Source of the DNA: Nitrospira sp. CR1.3
Lineage (GTDB): Bacteria > Nitrospirota > Nitrospiria > Nitrospirales > Nitrospiraceae
Assembly (NCBI GenBank): GCA_014055525.1
Contig: WIAH01000008.1
Span: 98,682-162,681 of the forward strand
Direction: 5' to 3'
Length of the DNA: 64,000 bases
Numbering within the stretch: position 1 is the stretch's first letter; every line of letters begins with the position of its first letter. A program made the translations under genes and the position numbers. Below, piece after piece: positions 1 to 9,525 of the stretch. The notes beneath the pieces are model-generated. The model was given only the letters and a program-made list of their open reading frames with translations. It was not told the origin of the DNA and searched no databases.

Positions 1-637
1 CGATTTCGATGTCACCTCTCTCAATCGCCCTCGTTGCACGTTCCATGTCCATCATGTCGAACAAGGCGTCGTAGAGAGGACGAAGATAGGGATTCACTTT
101 TGCGTACATGTCACCGGGCAGAAAACCGAGCTTTTCACCCGCTTCGACGGCGGGTCGAGCCAGGATAATTCGGCTGACTTCCCGCCTCATTAACGCGCTT
201 ACAGCCATTGCCATCGCCAGGTAAGTCTTGCCCGTTCCCGCCGGGCCGATGCCGATCACAATGTCGTGCGTTTCGATTGCTTCGATGTAGGCTTTCTGCG
301 TCGGGGTCTTCGGCGCGACGAACCGCTTCTTCGTCACGATTGTCGTGGCCGTCGAGAGCAACTCTTTCAGAGGGGTTTCCGGACTTTGCTTGATGGCGGA
401 AAGGGCGTGGACTATATCTTCAGGCTGAAGCAGCATCCCCTCATTGGCCAAACCCGCGAGTTCAATCAGAACACGTTCCGCATGGCGAGTGGCATCCGGA
501 GTTCCGTCAAGCGTGACTTCCTCGCCACGCGCCGACAGCCGTACTCCGAGGTCGTCTTCAATCAGCTTGAGGTGCCGGTCGTGATGACCGAACAGGATGG
601 CGGTATTGGTGCCTTCTCGGAGCTTGAGTTTTCTCAC
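1..637 (-). CDS. PhoH-like P-loop ATPase (YbeZ type), 3' end outside window
   Basis: Reading leftward from a GTG at 637, about 212 residues are visible and the frame runs off the window edge. A Walker A motif GPAGTGKTYLA lies near residue 125, followed by IILARPAVEAGEKLGFLPGD and YLRPLYDALFDM, which are hallmark blocks of the PhoH family. The first ~100 residues match the KH-like N-terminal extension of YbeZ-type PhoH (ILFGHHD, LKLIEDDLGV). Family members are cytoplasmic nucleotide-binding proteins linked to RNA metabolism and ribosome maturation, often next to ybeY. The family call is secure. The exact start is less so, because no strong ribosome binding site is seen and the frame is open only back to a TAG shortly upstream. 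The C-terminus is missing. Confidence 0.9.
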   Translation of the reverse strand, partial: MRKLKLREGTNTAILFGHHDRHLKLIEDDLGVRLSARGEEVTLDGTPDATRHAERVLIELAGLANEGMLLQPEDIVHALSAIKQSPETPLKELLSTATTIVTKKRFVAPKTPTQKAYIEAIETHDIVIGIGPAGTGKTYLAMAMAVSALMRREVSRIILARPAVEAGEKLGFLPGDMYAKVNPYLRPLYDALFDMMDMERATRAIERGDIEI

Positions 638-738
638 GCAAATGAGACCGGGTGCTGTGCCGCTGATCTGGATCTATTGTATCAAACGGGTGAAATGCCT
701 GACAACATATGGGTGGGGACAAAACAGAAGGAGTCCGC

Positions 739-1677
739 CTAAGACGCCGCTGCAGTCTTTGGTGCGATCTCAAATTCCTGAAACGCCCACCCTTGGTGAT
801 CGTCCCTCACCACCACTCTTACCCGGTACGAGCCGTTCGAAGACGGAGGGATGGCCCATTGGAGGCGACCGGTTCGTTCATCGATGGTCATTCCCGGAGG
901 CGCGGATTCCAACGAGAACGTCAGAGGATCGTTCTCTGCGTCGCTTGCGGTAACACTGTATTCGAACAGCCCTTGACTAACAGTCGCAGGCACAGATGAG
1001 GTGAACTTCGGCGGATGGTTCGAAATGGTCACCGGTTGAGCGCGCACTTCCTTCCCCGTTCCCTCTCGATCGTGTGGAACGACGGCGACCGTCACCACAT
1101 CTCCACGCGAGAAGCCGGCTGTGTCCAAGCGATTCTGTTCACCATCAAGCACCACCTGGGTATTGCGCCACCACTTGTAACTATATCGAACCTCATCTCC
1201 GTCAACGTCGTTTCCTTCCGGCGCCACCTTGATCTGCTCCCCAATTTTCGGTTCCTTCGGCTCAAGCATGACGGTTTGGATCACCGGGGGCGTGTTGCCG
1301 ACCGGCACCTCGGCGGCGCGAACAGATTGTCCTCCGACCTTGCCGTCATGGGGCGTGACCTCAACACTCACACGATCTCCGCGCTTCAGACGCTCGGAAC
1401 TGAACGTTGCGGAGGACTCGCCCGAGACCGGAGTGCCGTTCACGAACCACCGGTACCGAAAAGTGACCTCGTCATGGTTCGGGTCTTTGGCCTCGGCAAC
1501 CGCAGTCACCACACCTTGTCGGACGATCGGGTTGGGGACGAGTGTGATGGAATGAATGGTGGGTGCCACATTATCGGCCGGATTTCCCGATCCATCTTCG
1601 TACGGAGATGGATCGGGAGTGCACCCGAGAAATCCTATGAGTGCAGCACCGGTTAGGAACGCTCTTGACCTCGACAC
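739..1677 (-). CDS. exported lipoprotein with Ig-like repeats, downstream of pilY1
   Basis: The 312-residue product starts at a GTG with GAGG five bases upstream. The N-terminus is a lipoprotein signal: basic residues, a hydrophobic stretch, then lipobox FLGC, with Cys19 as the likely lipidated residue. The mature part has three repeated Ig-like or cadherin-like modules, recognisable by recurring NxxPxI...V..P blocks and by 'DxNxDEVxxxYxW' turns near residues 50-80 and 130-165. The last module (~225-305) looks like the putative Ig domain He_PIG (NHPPKF, SDAENDPLTFSLE, PPGMTID). It is the last gene after pilY1, separated from it by a perfect hairpin, so a role in pilus tip attachment or surface adhesion is inferred. 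No specific function is recognised. Confidence 0.8.
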   Translation of the reverse strand: MSRSRAFLTGAALIGFLGCTPDPSPYEDGSGNPADNVAPTIHSITLVPNPIVRQGVVTAVAEAKDPNHDEVTFRYRWFVNGTPVSGESSATFSSERLKRGDRVSVEVTPHDGKVGGQSVRAAEVPVGNTPPVIQTVMLEPKEPKIGEQIKVAPEGNDVDGDEVRYSYKWWRNTQVVLDGEQNRLDTAGFSRGDVVTVAVVPHDREGTGKEVRAQPVTISNHPPKFTSSVPATVSQGLFEYSVTASDAENDPLTFSLESAPPGMTIDERTGRLQWAIPPSSNGSYRVRVVVRDDHQGWAFQEFEIAPKTAAAS

Positions 1678-1702
1678 AACAGCCTCATGTCCTCGCCAGC
1701 GG

Positions 1703-1733
1703 GACGCTGCATCCAGGTTAAAGATGCAGCGTC
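1703..1733 (-). other. perfect 11-bp hairpin between pilY1 and the lipoprotein gene
   Basis: GACGCTGCATC at 1703-1713 pairs exactly with GATGCAGCGTC at 1723-1733 around a 9-base loop. It sits in the 68-base gap between the pilY1 stop and the downstream lipoprotein start. No run of T follows on the minus strand, so it is not a typical intrinsic terminator. An mRNA-processing or partial attenuation element that sets expression of the last gene is one reading. Confidence 0.6.
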
Positions 1734-1745
1734 ATGGTTCCTCGC

Positions 1746-4700
1746 TTAATCGCGTTGATTGATCCAAGAGAGATACCGGCTCGCGACTGAAGTTGCGGTT
1801 CCTGTATTGACGCAGTTGATCGCGCCGGTACTGGATTGCGAACAACCCTTCACGCCGCTTGTGCTGCCGCTGCCGGCTGAGCCGTCTCCCTGACTTCCCA
1901 AGTGAATGGCCACGGTCGTCGCTAACCCTTCACCGAGACTCGTCTTGTTATTGATGTTCTGTCCCGTCAAGCCGACAATCGGCGAGCTGTACGCTCCGCC
2001 TGACACATAATACAGAGCGTAGAGATTGCTCGACCCTGCCGCGACGCAGACGTCGTTGCTGGGCAGGAAGGTCGGGAAGAAGACGATCCCTCCCAGAACC
2101 ACGGGGTTTGCCACGGATCGTTCACTCGGGCCGCTGGCCGGCACCGTTAGTTTGGTGAACCATCCTTTCTTGCTCTGAACGAGTGAAACAAGGGACCCGT
2201 ATGTACCGCCCGTCGGCATCGCGGGAACGCTCGTCACTTGTTGCGTGGTCGTCCCATCGCAGGTTCCGTTGCCCAGTTGACAGATGGTCGCCGTCGACAT
2301 ATCGATCAGCTCGTTGTTGAGGGTGTCATCGATGCGGCAGCTCGTGATGGTCGAGTCGTTACACCCTCCAGAACCTTGCAATACCGGGTCCTTGACACCG
2401 ACCAGGAATTGAACTGAGTTGTCGACCTTGTCTCCGGTCCCACTCAATTGGGTGTAGTACCTGCCCGTTCCGGCGAAGACCCAGGTATTGCCGACTTCAT
2501 CTAAGGCAATCCCGGGGGCCTGCGGCACAGGACCCAGCGTGTTCTTGGTCCCTCCAGTCGCATTTTTGAACTGATGGAGAATTTCCGAAGGGGCCCTGGT
2601 CGGCGCAGGAGCCGTACCTCCTGATGGAACGCCCCACAAACCAGGGTCGGTATTGCACACGGGGCTGGATGCCTTCCAGCAACCGGTCGTGAGACGAATC
2701 AGCTTGCCCTCCCATGGAGAGGCGCTGATGACTTTCCCGCCATACACGACATCAGCGCGATAGTCCAAGTCTCGATCCATCGATGCGAGATCGCCCACGA
2801 ACGAATTGGGCGGGCTGGATAAAGTCCCTCCCGCGTCAAAGATCGTCACGGTTGTTGAAGCCGCCGAGGTGATCCGGTCCTTCAAGTTGACGACATACAT
2901 CTTCGCGACTTGGCCGACCCCTGCATCGTAGCTGGTCGCCCCGGATCCAAAGACCACAAACCACTGAGCGTCGCTGTTTTGCGTCTTGTCTCCTCCCAGC
3001 GGACGGACACGGACCACGCTCGGATAGCTCATGGTCAATCCCAGGTTGGTGTCCGAATAGCTCCAGAGCAATTTCGGCAATTTTTCCGGGTTGGTGATAT
3101 CCAAGACAAAATAGGCGCTGAAGAAGGTCCGCGCGGCATCGGCCACTGCGTCGTTGTTGAAGTCCGCCGCGAAGGTCATCGGCGTGCCCTGTCCTCCGGT
3201 GCAGCTCCCGCAACTGCCGCCCATGCGGAATCCGCCGATGAGGATCGTCCCCCATCCGTTGGGGTGATCCGCGTCGGGAGTAAAGACTCGCGCATCGGTA
3301 ATCTTTGGTTTCAAATCAACGTAATACACATGGGTGTAGGACGGATCAGCTAACCAGCGCAGATGCGGCAGCAGTTCTTGGGGAATGAACGACCACAATT
3401 CGTCGCCCCGGTTCACACCTCGACCGTCCGCGGTGGTCGAATTGGAGAACCAGCCGTGTTCAATCTTGGTGGTGGTCGAAGCATCATCGTCCTTGTTGTA
3501 GAATCCTACATTGAAGGCGTGCAGCATGCCGTCGTTGGCGCCAAGATAGGCTACCTGACGGCGATTCTTGTACTGTTGATAGAACGCCACATATGACGCG
3601 TCACCATAAAGGACGTCGAACCGCTCCTTCGGACCTGCCACGACCACTGGTGTCGAATAGACTGAATCACCGAGTTTCCAGACCATCGAGGTCGGAACGC
3701 TGCTATCGTTCTTCACGGTCAAAGTCCGATCACGGAGGCCGGTAATTTGTGTGCCGCGGATAAAATTGATCACGTTGGCAGCCGTGTAGACAGCTGGGGC
3801 TCCACCTATATTCAGGTATCCGGAAATCTTGCTCTGGTTGCTTGTGTCGAAAGAAATGAATTCTCCCGCGGGAGCAGTTGAGAGAGCCGAACTCACCACA
3901 TTGTCGTTATCAAGATCCACCCAGGTGTAGATGTATCGATTGGCGGGGGGCATGATGGCCAAGCGGCGTCCCCCTTCCCAAATCGGAGTGATGTCAGTGA
4001 TGGATTTGTCGCACTGATGGGGGGCATCGTCGCAGAACGCCGTATCGAGGATTCCATCTGGTGGAATTGACGTGTCTCTCGTCGGATCGGCTTTTCCGTC
4101 GCCATTAGAATCGATATAGATATCCACAGCGAGTCTGTCGTTGATCACATCATAGCGCGTGACGACGATGCGGTCTTCGTTGAGAACTAGACGACCATCG
4201 CCATTGGTATCTTCGCGAAGGTTCCCATAAGTGTCCACGAACAAGCCGTGCACATAGCCGGCATACTTGATCTCGCGAGTCCCTTCGAACTGCGTCGGAT
4301 AGAAATAGGATTGATAGAGTGCGCCTTCGCCGCTGGTTGAGGATGACAGGACCGATGCCGCAGTACCGGATGACGTCTGGTTCAGAATCGCCGCGAAGGC
4401 TGCTGCCAGCTTTCCTTCCAACTCCAGGGGATTCAGCGCGTAGAAGTAGGTGTCGGGGTCGCCATTGCCATCCGCATCCCACTCGGAGGTTTTATCCGGA
4501 AGGTTATAACCGGTGGTCGAAGGCTTATCACTATCCTTAAATCCGCCATACTTGGCTGCGTACCAGAGCGGGTCTTTCAATAATCCGGCATTCGAGCCGT
4601 TCGCGGTGAAAGTCCGTTCCGCCCAGATGTTGGTATACGGAGCCGTGGTGTCCGAGGTCCAGGCTCCCGCCGTATTGTACCGCTGACATTCAAGACCGTT

Positions 4701-7121
4701 TCCGGCTCCGGTGGGGATATTTCCTCCGCAGCGAATGTCGTAGTACTCGCCGGCGCCGGTGAGAATGTTCGTGAGGGTTCCGGCCGGGGTCGTTGCACTA
4801 TGACCAGCTGCGCTCACTCCGTTAATGTAGAAGCCGGCCCAGTTCCCGTTTCCCGCGTTGGAATAGATCGGTTTGGTTTTTACGGTTATGGTGGTTGACC
4901 CGTTCGTCTTGACATAGAGGCGATAGCGAATGTCGAGGTCGTAATCTCCGCCATAGGTCGCGTCATCCCACATGATCTCATAGCAAGATGTGTATCCGTT
5001 CCCGACTTCGGTGGTCCAGTCTGCATCGTTCGCGCACACATCGAAGGCGACCAGTTGGCCTTTATTGCCACCGGTTGGAGCGGAACTGGCCCAAGCGCCT
5101 TGGCCAGCGGTCGTACAGCCGTTGTACCGGTTCGGATCACTCGCCGGCGCACCGCCGGACGCATATGGGCATCCGCTGTGAAAAGAAGGGGTCAGTTGAA
5201 CCTTGTTGGAGCCTACCGCGAATTCCAGAACAGGAACCGGCGCACTTGCCACAACCGCGTAGGTCGTGATGTTCTGCTTTACCGTGTTCGCTGTGTCGTT
5301 CCCCAGCGCTCCGCGGAGGTCTGTCGTCTTGGCGTAATGCGCCAAAATCGGCAGGTAATAGGACCCGTACTTGTTTGGCTCCTCGGGGCAGAGGCCACGG
5401 ATATTCAGAAAGGTCGTCGTCGCTTTGGGGGAACAGATGCTGTTCGCGCTTCCGCCGTTGACTTCTCCGACAAACACGGAGCTGATCGGATCCAAGGTAT
5501 TCATTGACGAGGCGGTCAGCAGCGCCGAGAGGTCAAGTCCCGTATCATTCGTCGTGGGTGTAACCTGGTTGGGAGCCGAGGTCCAGGCTTGTGCTCCAGG
5601 AAGCTGATCGGAATCGTGCGATGGGAAGGCATCTCCGAACATTAAGACGAACGGCTTCGCACAATATTCACAGGCCGGCGGCGATCCGGTGTAAGGGTCG
5701 CCGTATCCCGTATTGCCCTCAATGGGAAATGTGTTCGATGCAAACGAACCGTTCCCGATGGCGTAACTCGTGATGCTATTGTCGGGGCCGCTGCCTGAAG
5801 TCTTGTAGAACTGCGTGGTCGCATTGCCAGTGGACGCTAGCCCTCTGAAGTATCGAATAGCTTCATAGAACATTTCCGCAAAGGGCTCGCCCCAGCTCTT
5901 GCAATTGCCTTCCGTCGGAATTCCACCGTTTACGCTACAGGTCCCGTCATTTCCACCAACTGAGTAATTGCTCCCGCCGAAATTGTATCCGACGATCCTG
6001 AACATATCGATGCTCTTGACGACCTTGGACGTGGAAAGAATCTGCCCGGTTCGCTTGTTGATTTCCTGGGTATACAGATCGGTTGCCTTGCTGCGGAGTA
6101 CGCCGCCGCTGAAGTTTCGCTCGTAGCTCCCCGAAATCAGACCAAACCTCATGGTAACCGTGTCGTCCTTTGTTCCAACGCTCCCGTTCGTATTCACCGC
6201 CATGCGTTGAAGCAAGCCCTGTGGTTTATAGGTGTAGGTGTTCGTTGGAGTCGGCGTATTGTCGTCGTAGTAGGTGTCGCAATTCGATTCAAGTCCGACC
6301 GTCCAATCGCACACTTTCACTGCGACTTGATAGGTCGCCTTGAGCTCAGCGCCAAACAAACCAGCACCGTTGGCGGTTCTCTCACATTGCCGCACTTCGG
6401 TACTATCGGCATCGGGCCAATTTCCATCCAAGACCATCATGTATCCGACCGTTTCGGTACTCGCGCTGTTCGTATTGCAGATCGTGACGGCCCCGGAGCC
6501 GATTCCCAGCGCAGCGGTGGGTACTAGCGAGCTGAGGTCACCGCCGGCGTAGGGCTTTGCCCAAGAGTGAGCATCCCGCGGGGTGATCGTTCTCCCCAAT
6601 ACGGTCAGCCCGTTATTGCCGCTCATCGGTGTGGTCGAAGTCCCGGCATCGTCCACAATGCGCTTCCCCCCGTACAGCACTTTGCGAATGATATCGATCC
6701 GCGCCATCGTGGACCAATTCAAAAAGTTCCCGCTCCACTTGGCCGTACAGTAGTGACCGTAAGTCCCTGTTCCCGCAACAGCAGGGTTGAATCTTCCCGT
6801 ACCGCCGAATCCGGCTCCTCCAGAGTAGTCGTAACACTTCTTCGGATCGAAGTAGCCGATGTAGTCGATATTGTCCTTATAGGTGGTATCGACCGCGGCA
6901 TCTCCACCGGGCTTTCCATTATCCAGATCGACGATGTCGTTATAGCCCTTGAAGAAGAGGCGATGGTCCTTCGTCATCATGAGCATGACGGCCGGAGGGA
7001 CCGTCTTGGTGATGAACGGCGGATAGGCCGTGTAGTTGTTCATGGTGACTTGGGCGACGGCGGAATGGTGGACGACGCCGCCGACAATGGTGATCAGGAG
7101 AGCTAACATCAGCTTATTCAT
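1746..7121 (-). CDS. pilY1: PilY1-type type IV pilus tip/assembly protein
   Basis: This is a very large (1791-residue) exported protein. The start at 7121 was chosen because GGAGGGG lies eight bases upstream and a clear signal peptide follows (MNKLMLALLITIVGG, cleavage near AVA-Q). An ATG 57 bases further up lacks these. The C-terminal half (about residues 1100-1650) is the PilY1/PilC beta-propeller region with motifs such as KLGDSVYSTPVVV, VAYLGANDGMLHAFN and WSFIPQELLPHL. Several EF-hand-like calcium loops are visible: DTNGDGRL near 974, DSNGDGKAD near 1004, DLDNDN near 1070 and DFNNDAVAD near 1320. PilY1 proteins control pilus extension and retraction and adhesion from the outer surface. 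It is downstream of fimT-pilV-pilW-pilX in the same direction. The N-terminal ~900 residues are poorly conserved in this family. Confidence 0.93.
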   Translation of the reverse strand: MNKLMLALLITIVGGVVHHSAVAQVTMNNYTAYPPFITKTVPPAVMLMMTKDHRLFFKGYNDIVDLDNGKPGGDAAVDTTYKDNIDYIGYFDPKKCYDYSGGAGFGGTGRFNPAVAGTGTYGHYCTAKWSGNFLNWSTMARIDIIRKVLYGGKRIVDDAGTSTTPMSGNNGLTVLGRTITPRDAHSWAKPYAGGDLSSLVPTAALGIGSGAVTICNTNSASTETVGYMMVLDGNWPDADSTEVRQCERTANGAGLFGAELKATYQVAVKVCDWTVGLESNCDTYYDDNTPTPTNTYTYKPQGLLQRMAVNTNGSVGTKDDTVTMRFGLISGSYERNFSGGVLRSKATDLYTQEINKRTGQILSTSKVVKSIDMFRIVGYNFGGSNYSVGGNDGTCSVNGGIPTEGNCKSWGEPFAEMFYEAIRYFRGLASTGNATTQFYKTSGSGPDNSITSYAIGNGSFASNTFPIEGNTGYGDPYTGSPPACEYCAKPFVLMFGDAFPSHDSDQLPGAQAWTSAPNQVTPTTNDTGLDLSALLTASSMNTLDPISSVFVGEVNGGSANSICSPKATTTFLNIRGLCPEEPNKYGSYYLPILAHYAKTTDLRGALGNDTANTVKQNITTYAVVASAPVPVLEFAVGSNKVQLTPSFHSGCPYASGGAPASDPNRYNGCTTAGQGAWASSAPTGGNKGQLVAFDVCANDADWTTEVGNGYTSCYEIMWDDATYGGDYDLDIRYRLYVKTNGSTTITVKTKPIYSNAGNGNWAGFYINGVSAAGHSATTPAGTLTNILTGAGEYYDIRCGGNIPTGAGNGLECQRYNTAGAWTSDTTAPYTNIWAERTFTANGSNAGLLKDPLWYAAKYGGFKDSDKPSTTGYNLPDKTSEWDADGNGDPDTYFYALNPLELEGKLAAAFAAILNQTSSGTAASVLSSSTSGEGALYQSYFYPTQFEGTREIKYAGYVHGLFVDTYGNLREDTNGDGRLVLNEDRIVVTRYDVINDRLAVDIYIDSNGDGKADPTRDTSIPPDGILDTAFCDDAPHQCDKSITDITPIWEGGRRLAIMPPANRYIYTWVDLDNDNVVSSALSTAPAGEFISFDTSNQSKISGYLNIGGAPAVYTAANVINFIRGTQITGLRDRTLTVKNDSSVPTSMVWKLGDSVYSTPVVVAGPKERFDVLYGDASYVAFYQQYKNRRQVAYLGANDGMLHAFNVGFYNKDDDASTTTKIEHGWFSNSTTADGRGVNRGDELWSFIPQELLPHLRWLADPSYTHVYYVDLKPKITDARVFTPDADHPNGWGTILIGGFRMGGSCGSCTGGQGTPMTFAADFNNDAVADAARTFFSAYFVLDITNPEKLPKLLWSYSDTNLGLTMSYPSVVRVRPLGGDKTQNSDAQWFVVFGSGATSYDAGVGQVAKMYVVNLKDRITSAASTTVTIFDAGGTLSSPPNSFVGDLASMDRDLDYRADVVYGGKVISASPWEGKLIRLTTGCWKASSPVCNTDPGLWGVPSGGTAPAPTRAPSEILHQFKNATGGTKNTLGPVPQAPGIALDEVGNTWVFAGTGRYYTQLSGTGDKVDNSVQFLVGVKDPVLQGSGGCNDSTITSCRIDDTLNNELIDMSTATICQLGNGTCDGTTTQQVTSVPAMPTGGTYGSLVSLVQSKKGWFTKLTVPASGPSERSVANPVVLGGIVFFPTFLPSNDVCVAAGSSNLYALYYVSGGAYSSPIVGLTGQNINNKTSLGEGLATTVAIHLGSQGDGSAGSGSTSGVKGCSQSSTGAINCVNTGTATSVASRYLSWINQRD

Positions 7122-7202
7122 GATCCTACCCCTCCCTCTTGCAACCTTCGCGATTCTGGTACGACGAATCCATTTCATACGACAATGAAGCCTTTTCGGC
7201 CC

Positions 7203-7874
7203 TTACAACTTGCGTTGGCAGGTTTCCCCGGTCAAGGTACAGGCGTAGACTCCCACGATGCGACTTTCTGTTCCGGTCGCAACCAGGGTAGCTCTGCAGT
7301 CCACCCGGTACAGCACATCGACTCCTCCACCTGCGCTGCCCGATCCAGCCCCCTCATACCCTGCAGCGAACTGCATGCCGGACCCGGCCTTGGCCTGTAC
7401 ATACAATCGATCGATATCACCCCTCACTGAGTAGCCGTTGATCGTCTGATCATAATCCGGCCCCAATGCTCCGGCTCCCGTCACCACGTCCGCATGATTG
7501 TCCGCCTGGCCCATGATCTCCATCGTGAGAGAAGGATTCGCCGCCGTCTCGGCTCCGGTCGGCACAGGTCCGGTCGCGGTCACCACCGCCGCCGGCACAG
7601 AGCCGGTATCGATTGTTTGCTGAATGATTTTTACCGATGAACTCAAGCAGGATTCTGCCGCGTCGGCAGCAACCTCAGTGGTCCTTTGGAATCCCGCGAT
7701 ACGATTTTCCAGTCCCGTGACGGTCATGGCGGCAATCCCCAGCACCGTCAGGATCAGCATGAGGATCATGACCATCAAGAAAGCCACGCCTCGCTCGTCT
7801 TGGATAACGCCCTTCGTCCCGTCAACTAGCATGCTGTCACCCACTTCCAGTTCATTGCTCGACGTTTCTGGCAT
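7203..7874 (-). CDS. pilX: PilX-like minor pilin assembly protein
   Basis: The product is 223 residues. A short basic or neutral leader (ending DERGVAFLMV) is followed by a long hydrophobic segment at about residues 30-55 (LMVMILMLILTVLGIAAMTV) and then GLENRIAGFQRTTEVAADAAES. This is the PilX N-terminal signature: an uncharged type IV pilin-like helix, then an AxxAAE(S/A) helix. The C-terminal part has a predicted exported beta-rich region with paired cysteines (CRATL, CTLTGETC). The start overlaps the end of pilW by 23 bases, and pilY1 follows 81 bases downstream, the usual pilVWXY1 order. PilX-type minor pilins prime pilus assembly with PilVW and PilY1. The assignment rests on the helix plus order. 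Confidence 0.85.
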   Translation of the reverse strand: MPETSSNELEVGDSMLVDGTKGVIQDERGVAFLMVMILMLILTVLGIAAMTVTGLENRIAGFQRTTEVAADAAESCLSSSVKIIQQTIDTGSVPAAVVTATGPVPTGAETAANPSLTMEIMGQADNHADVVTGAGALGPDYDQTINGYSVRGDIDRLYVQAKAGSGMQFAAGYEGAGSGSAGGGVDVLYRVDCRATLVATGTESRIVGVYACTLTGETCQRKL

Positions 7875-8973
7875 CGACTGTTCTCGTCAACTGACGGCGT
7901 CGAAACTGCTGATAGGTCGAGCCCACGTAACCCGGATCGGCTGAGTGGAGATGATCGCTGATCGTCAGAGGGCCGGCCGTCAGGACCCCAGCCTTCTGAG
8001 CTTCCCCGAGTCCCTGGTCTCCTGACGCCTGCCTGGCGACGACATTGACTTGCACAAGCCTGATCGTGGCAGGATCAAACGTTAGCGGGGCCCAGACTCG
8101 ATTCGTTTGCCAATCCCCGGCATCGAAGGTATTGTTGGCATTCCAATCGTCGATCACCCCGTCAGGGACCCCGGTTTTGATCGCCGTGTTGCAGCCGTCA
8201 CAGGCCAAGGCAAACTGGATGTCCTCGACGCCATCGACAATGTTCGTCGTCGTCGTGGGTGCGGTTCCCGTGTCCACGGTCCGTAGCAAACAGGGTCCTG
8301 CCGTCCCGCACGCCGCCGCGTTCGATCCGATTGAATAGGTAATGCACTGCAACAGATAGACTTGCGTCCCGACCGGAAACGTCACAGGCATGTTGAACGT
8401 GTTGGTCAGATTAATGGTTGACCCGCTGCTCGTCGTCACTTGTTCCGTCACGACGCCTCCAATGGAGACGTAGGCGTTGGTGCTGTTGACCATGCCTTCG
8501 GCTTGCATCTCGGTAACCGCCGTCGCATTGAGTGTGATGGCGTTGAAGGAAGTGGCTGGCGCGACCGGCACGACTTGGGAAAGGGTCCAGCTCGGATTGG
8601 TCCTCGGAACAATGAGGGAGATCGTATCGGGGCCATCGTCGTTCGGAAGGGCCGATGCAGCTGAGACCTTATCGACCGGCTTTATCGCCGAGCTCGTTCC
8701 TCCCGGGGCGCAGTTCCCCGCCGTTCCTCCAACAGGCAGGTTGGGAGACAACGGCATGCGAAACCCGGCGAGCTTGACGTCCCTCGCGATCAATTCCATT
8801 GCCAGCCTGGCGTTCTGCTGGGTGCCGGCTGCCTGCTCGTTGGCTTTGGTGGACTTATCGGTTGTCGTCAGCACGGTGAACCCCGCAGTGACAATGATGC
8901 TCGTCACGGCGAGGGCGATCATGAGCTCTACCAGCGTAATGCCCCGATCACAATTCTGGAGTTGATTTGGCAT
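7852..8973 (-). CDS. pilW: PilW-like minor pilin
   Basis: The product is 373 residues. The ATG at 8973 is preferred because an AGGA lies about seven bases upstream and because it gives a 12-residue-scale prepilin leader. The prepilin peptidase site is DRG^ITLVELMIALAV, with Gly at -1 and Glu at +5, followed by a hydrophobic helix and then NEQAAGTQQNARLAMELIARDVKLAGFRM. That last block is characteristic of PilW (a long amphipathic helix, then AGFR). The C-terminal part contains paired cysteines, including CDGC near residue 250. The gene sits between pilV and pilX in the first minor-pilin operon. It would act in the inner-membrane pilus initiation complex after cleavage by PilD. Confidence 0.9.
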   Translation of the reverse strand: MPNQLQNCDRGITLVELMIALAVTSIIVTAGFTVLTTTDKSTKANEQAAGTQQNARLAMELIARDVKLAGFRMPLSPNLPVGGTAGNCAPGGTSSAIKPVDKVSAASALPNDDGPDTISLIVPRTNPSWTLSQVVPVAPATSFNAITLNATAVTEMQAEGMVNSTNAYVSIGGVVTEQVTTSSGSTINLTNTFNMPVTFPVGTQVYLLQCITYSIGSNAAACGTAGPCLLRTVDTGTAPTTTTNIVDGVEDIQFALACDGCNTAIKTGVPDGVIDDWNANNTFDAGDWQTNRVWAPLTFDPATIRLVQVNVVARQASGDQGLGEAQKAGVLTAGPLTISDHLHSADPGYVGSTYQQFRRRQLTRTVDARNVEQ

Positions 8974-8995
8974 CTCGGTTCCTGTTTTTTCTTCT

Positions 8996-9484
8996 TTACT
9001 CCGGCGCAACGACGGTCACCAGGGTGATGGTCTTGGCCATGAGGGAGCCTGTTCCAACATTCGAATTCGTCATCCAATCCAATCGCACGGTGACGGTGCT
9101 GCGAGTGAGTCCCAATGCGTCCACCGCAGGCGGAGCCGGGTTTAGAACGACCGTCCCGGCAATGTTGTTGAGCCCTGAATTGATCAATAGGGTTCTCCAC
9201 TGATTACAATCCCCGTTGGCCATGACATTAACTGTGGTCGCCGGACAGGTCGTGACCCCTGAGCTCACATTGATATTGTGGTAGGCGGTTACATTGCGGC
9301 GGTTGAATTGGATCCGCTCGACCATATCAGCCGCAAGGTTGCTGACCCGAGTCATTTCACTCCCGTTGATATTTCTCTTCAACGACATGGCCTGCATTCC
9401 GGAGAGCGCGAGAAGTCCGACGGCCAATATCACGGCCGCGACCATGCTCTCGATGAGTGTGAATCCGGAATCACTCTTGCTCAT
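8996..9484 (-). CDS. pilV: PilV-like minor pilin
   Basis: The 162-residue product has a very short leader MSKSDSG and a class III/IV prepilin site G^FTLIESMVAAVILAVGLLAL, with Glu5 present. The next block GMQAMSLKRNINGSEMTRVSNLAADMVERIQFNR is typical of PilV. A cysteine pair (CPATT, CNQW) in the C-terminal domain could form the disulfide loop usual in pilins. GGGAG lies ten bases before the start. It lies between fimT and pilW in the sigma-54-headed operon. Role: minor pilin of the pilus initiation complex, anchored in the inner membrane before assembly. Confidence 0.9.
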   Translation of the reverse strand: MSKSDSGFTLIESMVAAVILAVGLLALSGMQAMSLKRNINGSEMTRVSNLAADMVERIQFNRRNVTAYHNINVSSGVTTCPATTVNVMANGDCNQWRTLLINSGLNNIAGTVVLNPAPPAVDALGLTRSTVTVRLDWMTNSNVGTGSLMAKTITLVTVVAPE

Positions 9485-9525
9485 TCAGGCCACGCTCCCG
9501 ACCGGTTCGGATAGACTCGATAGAC

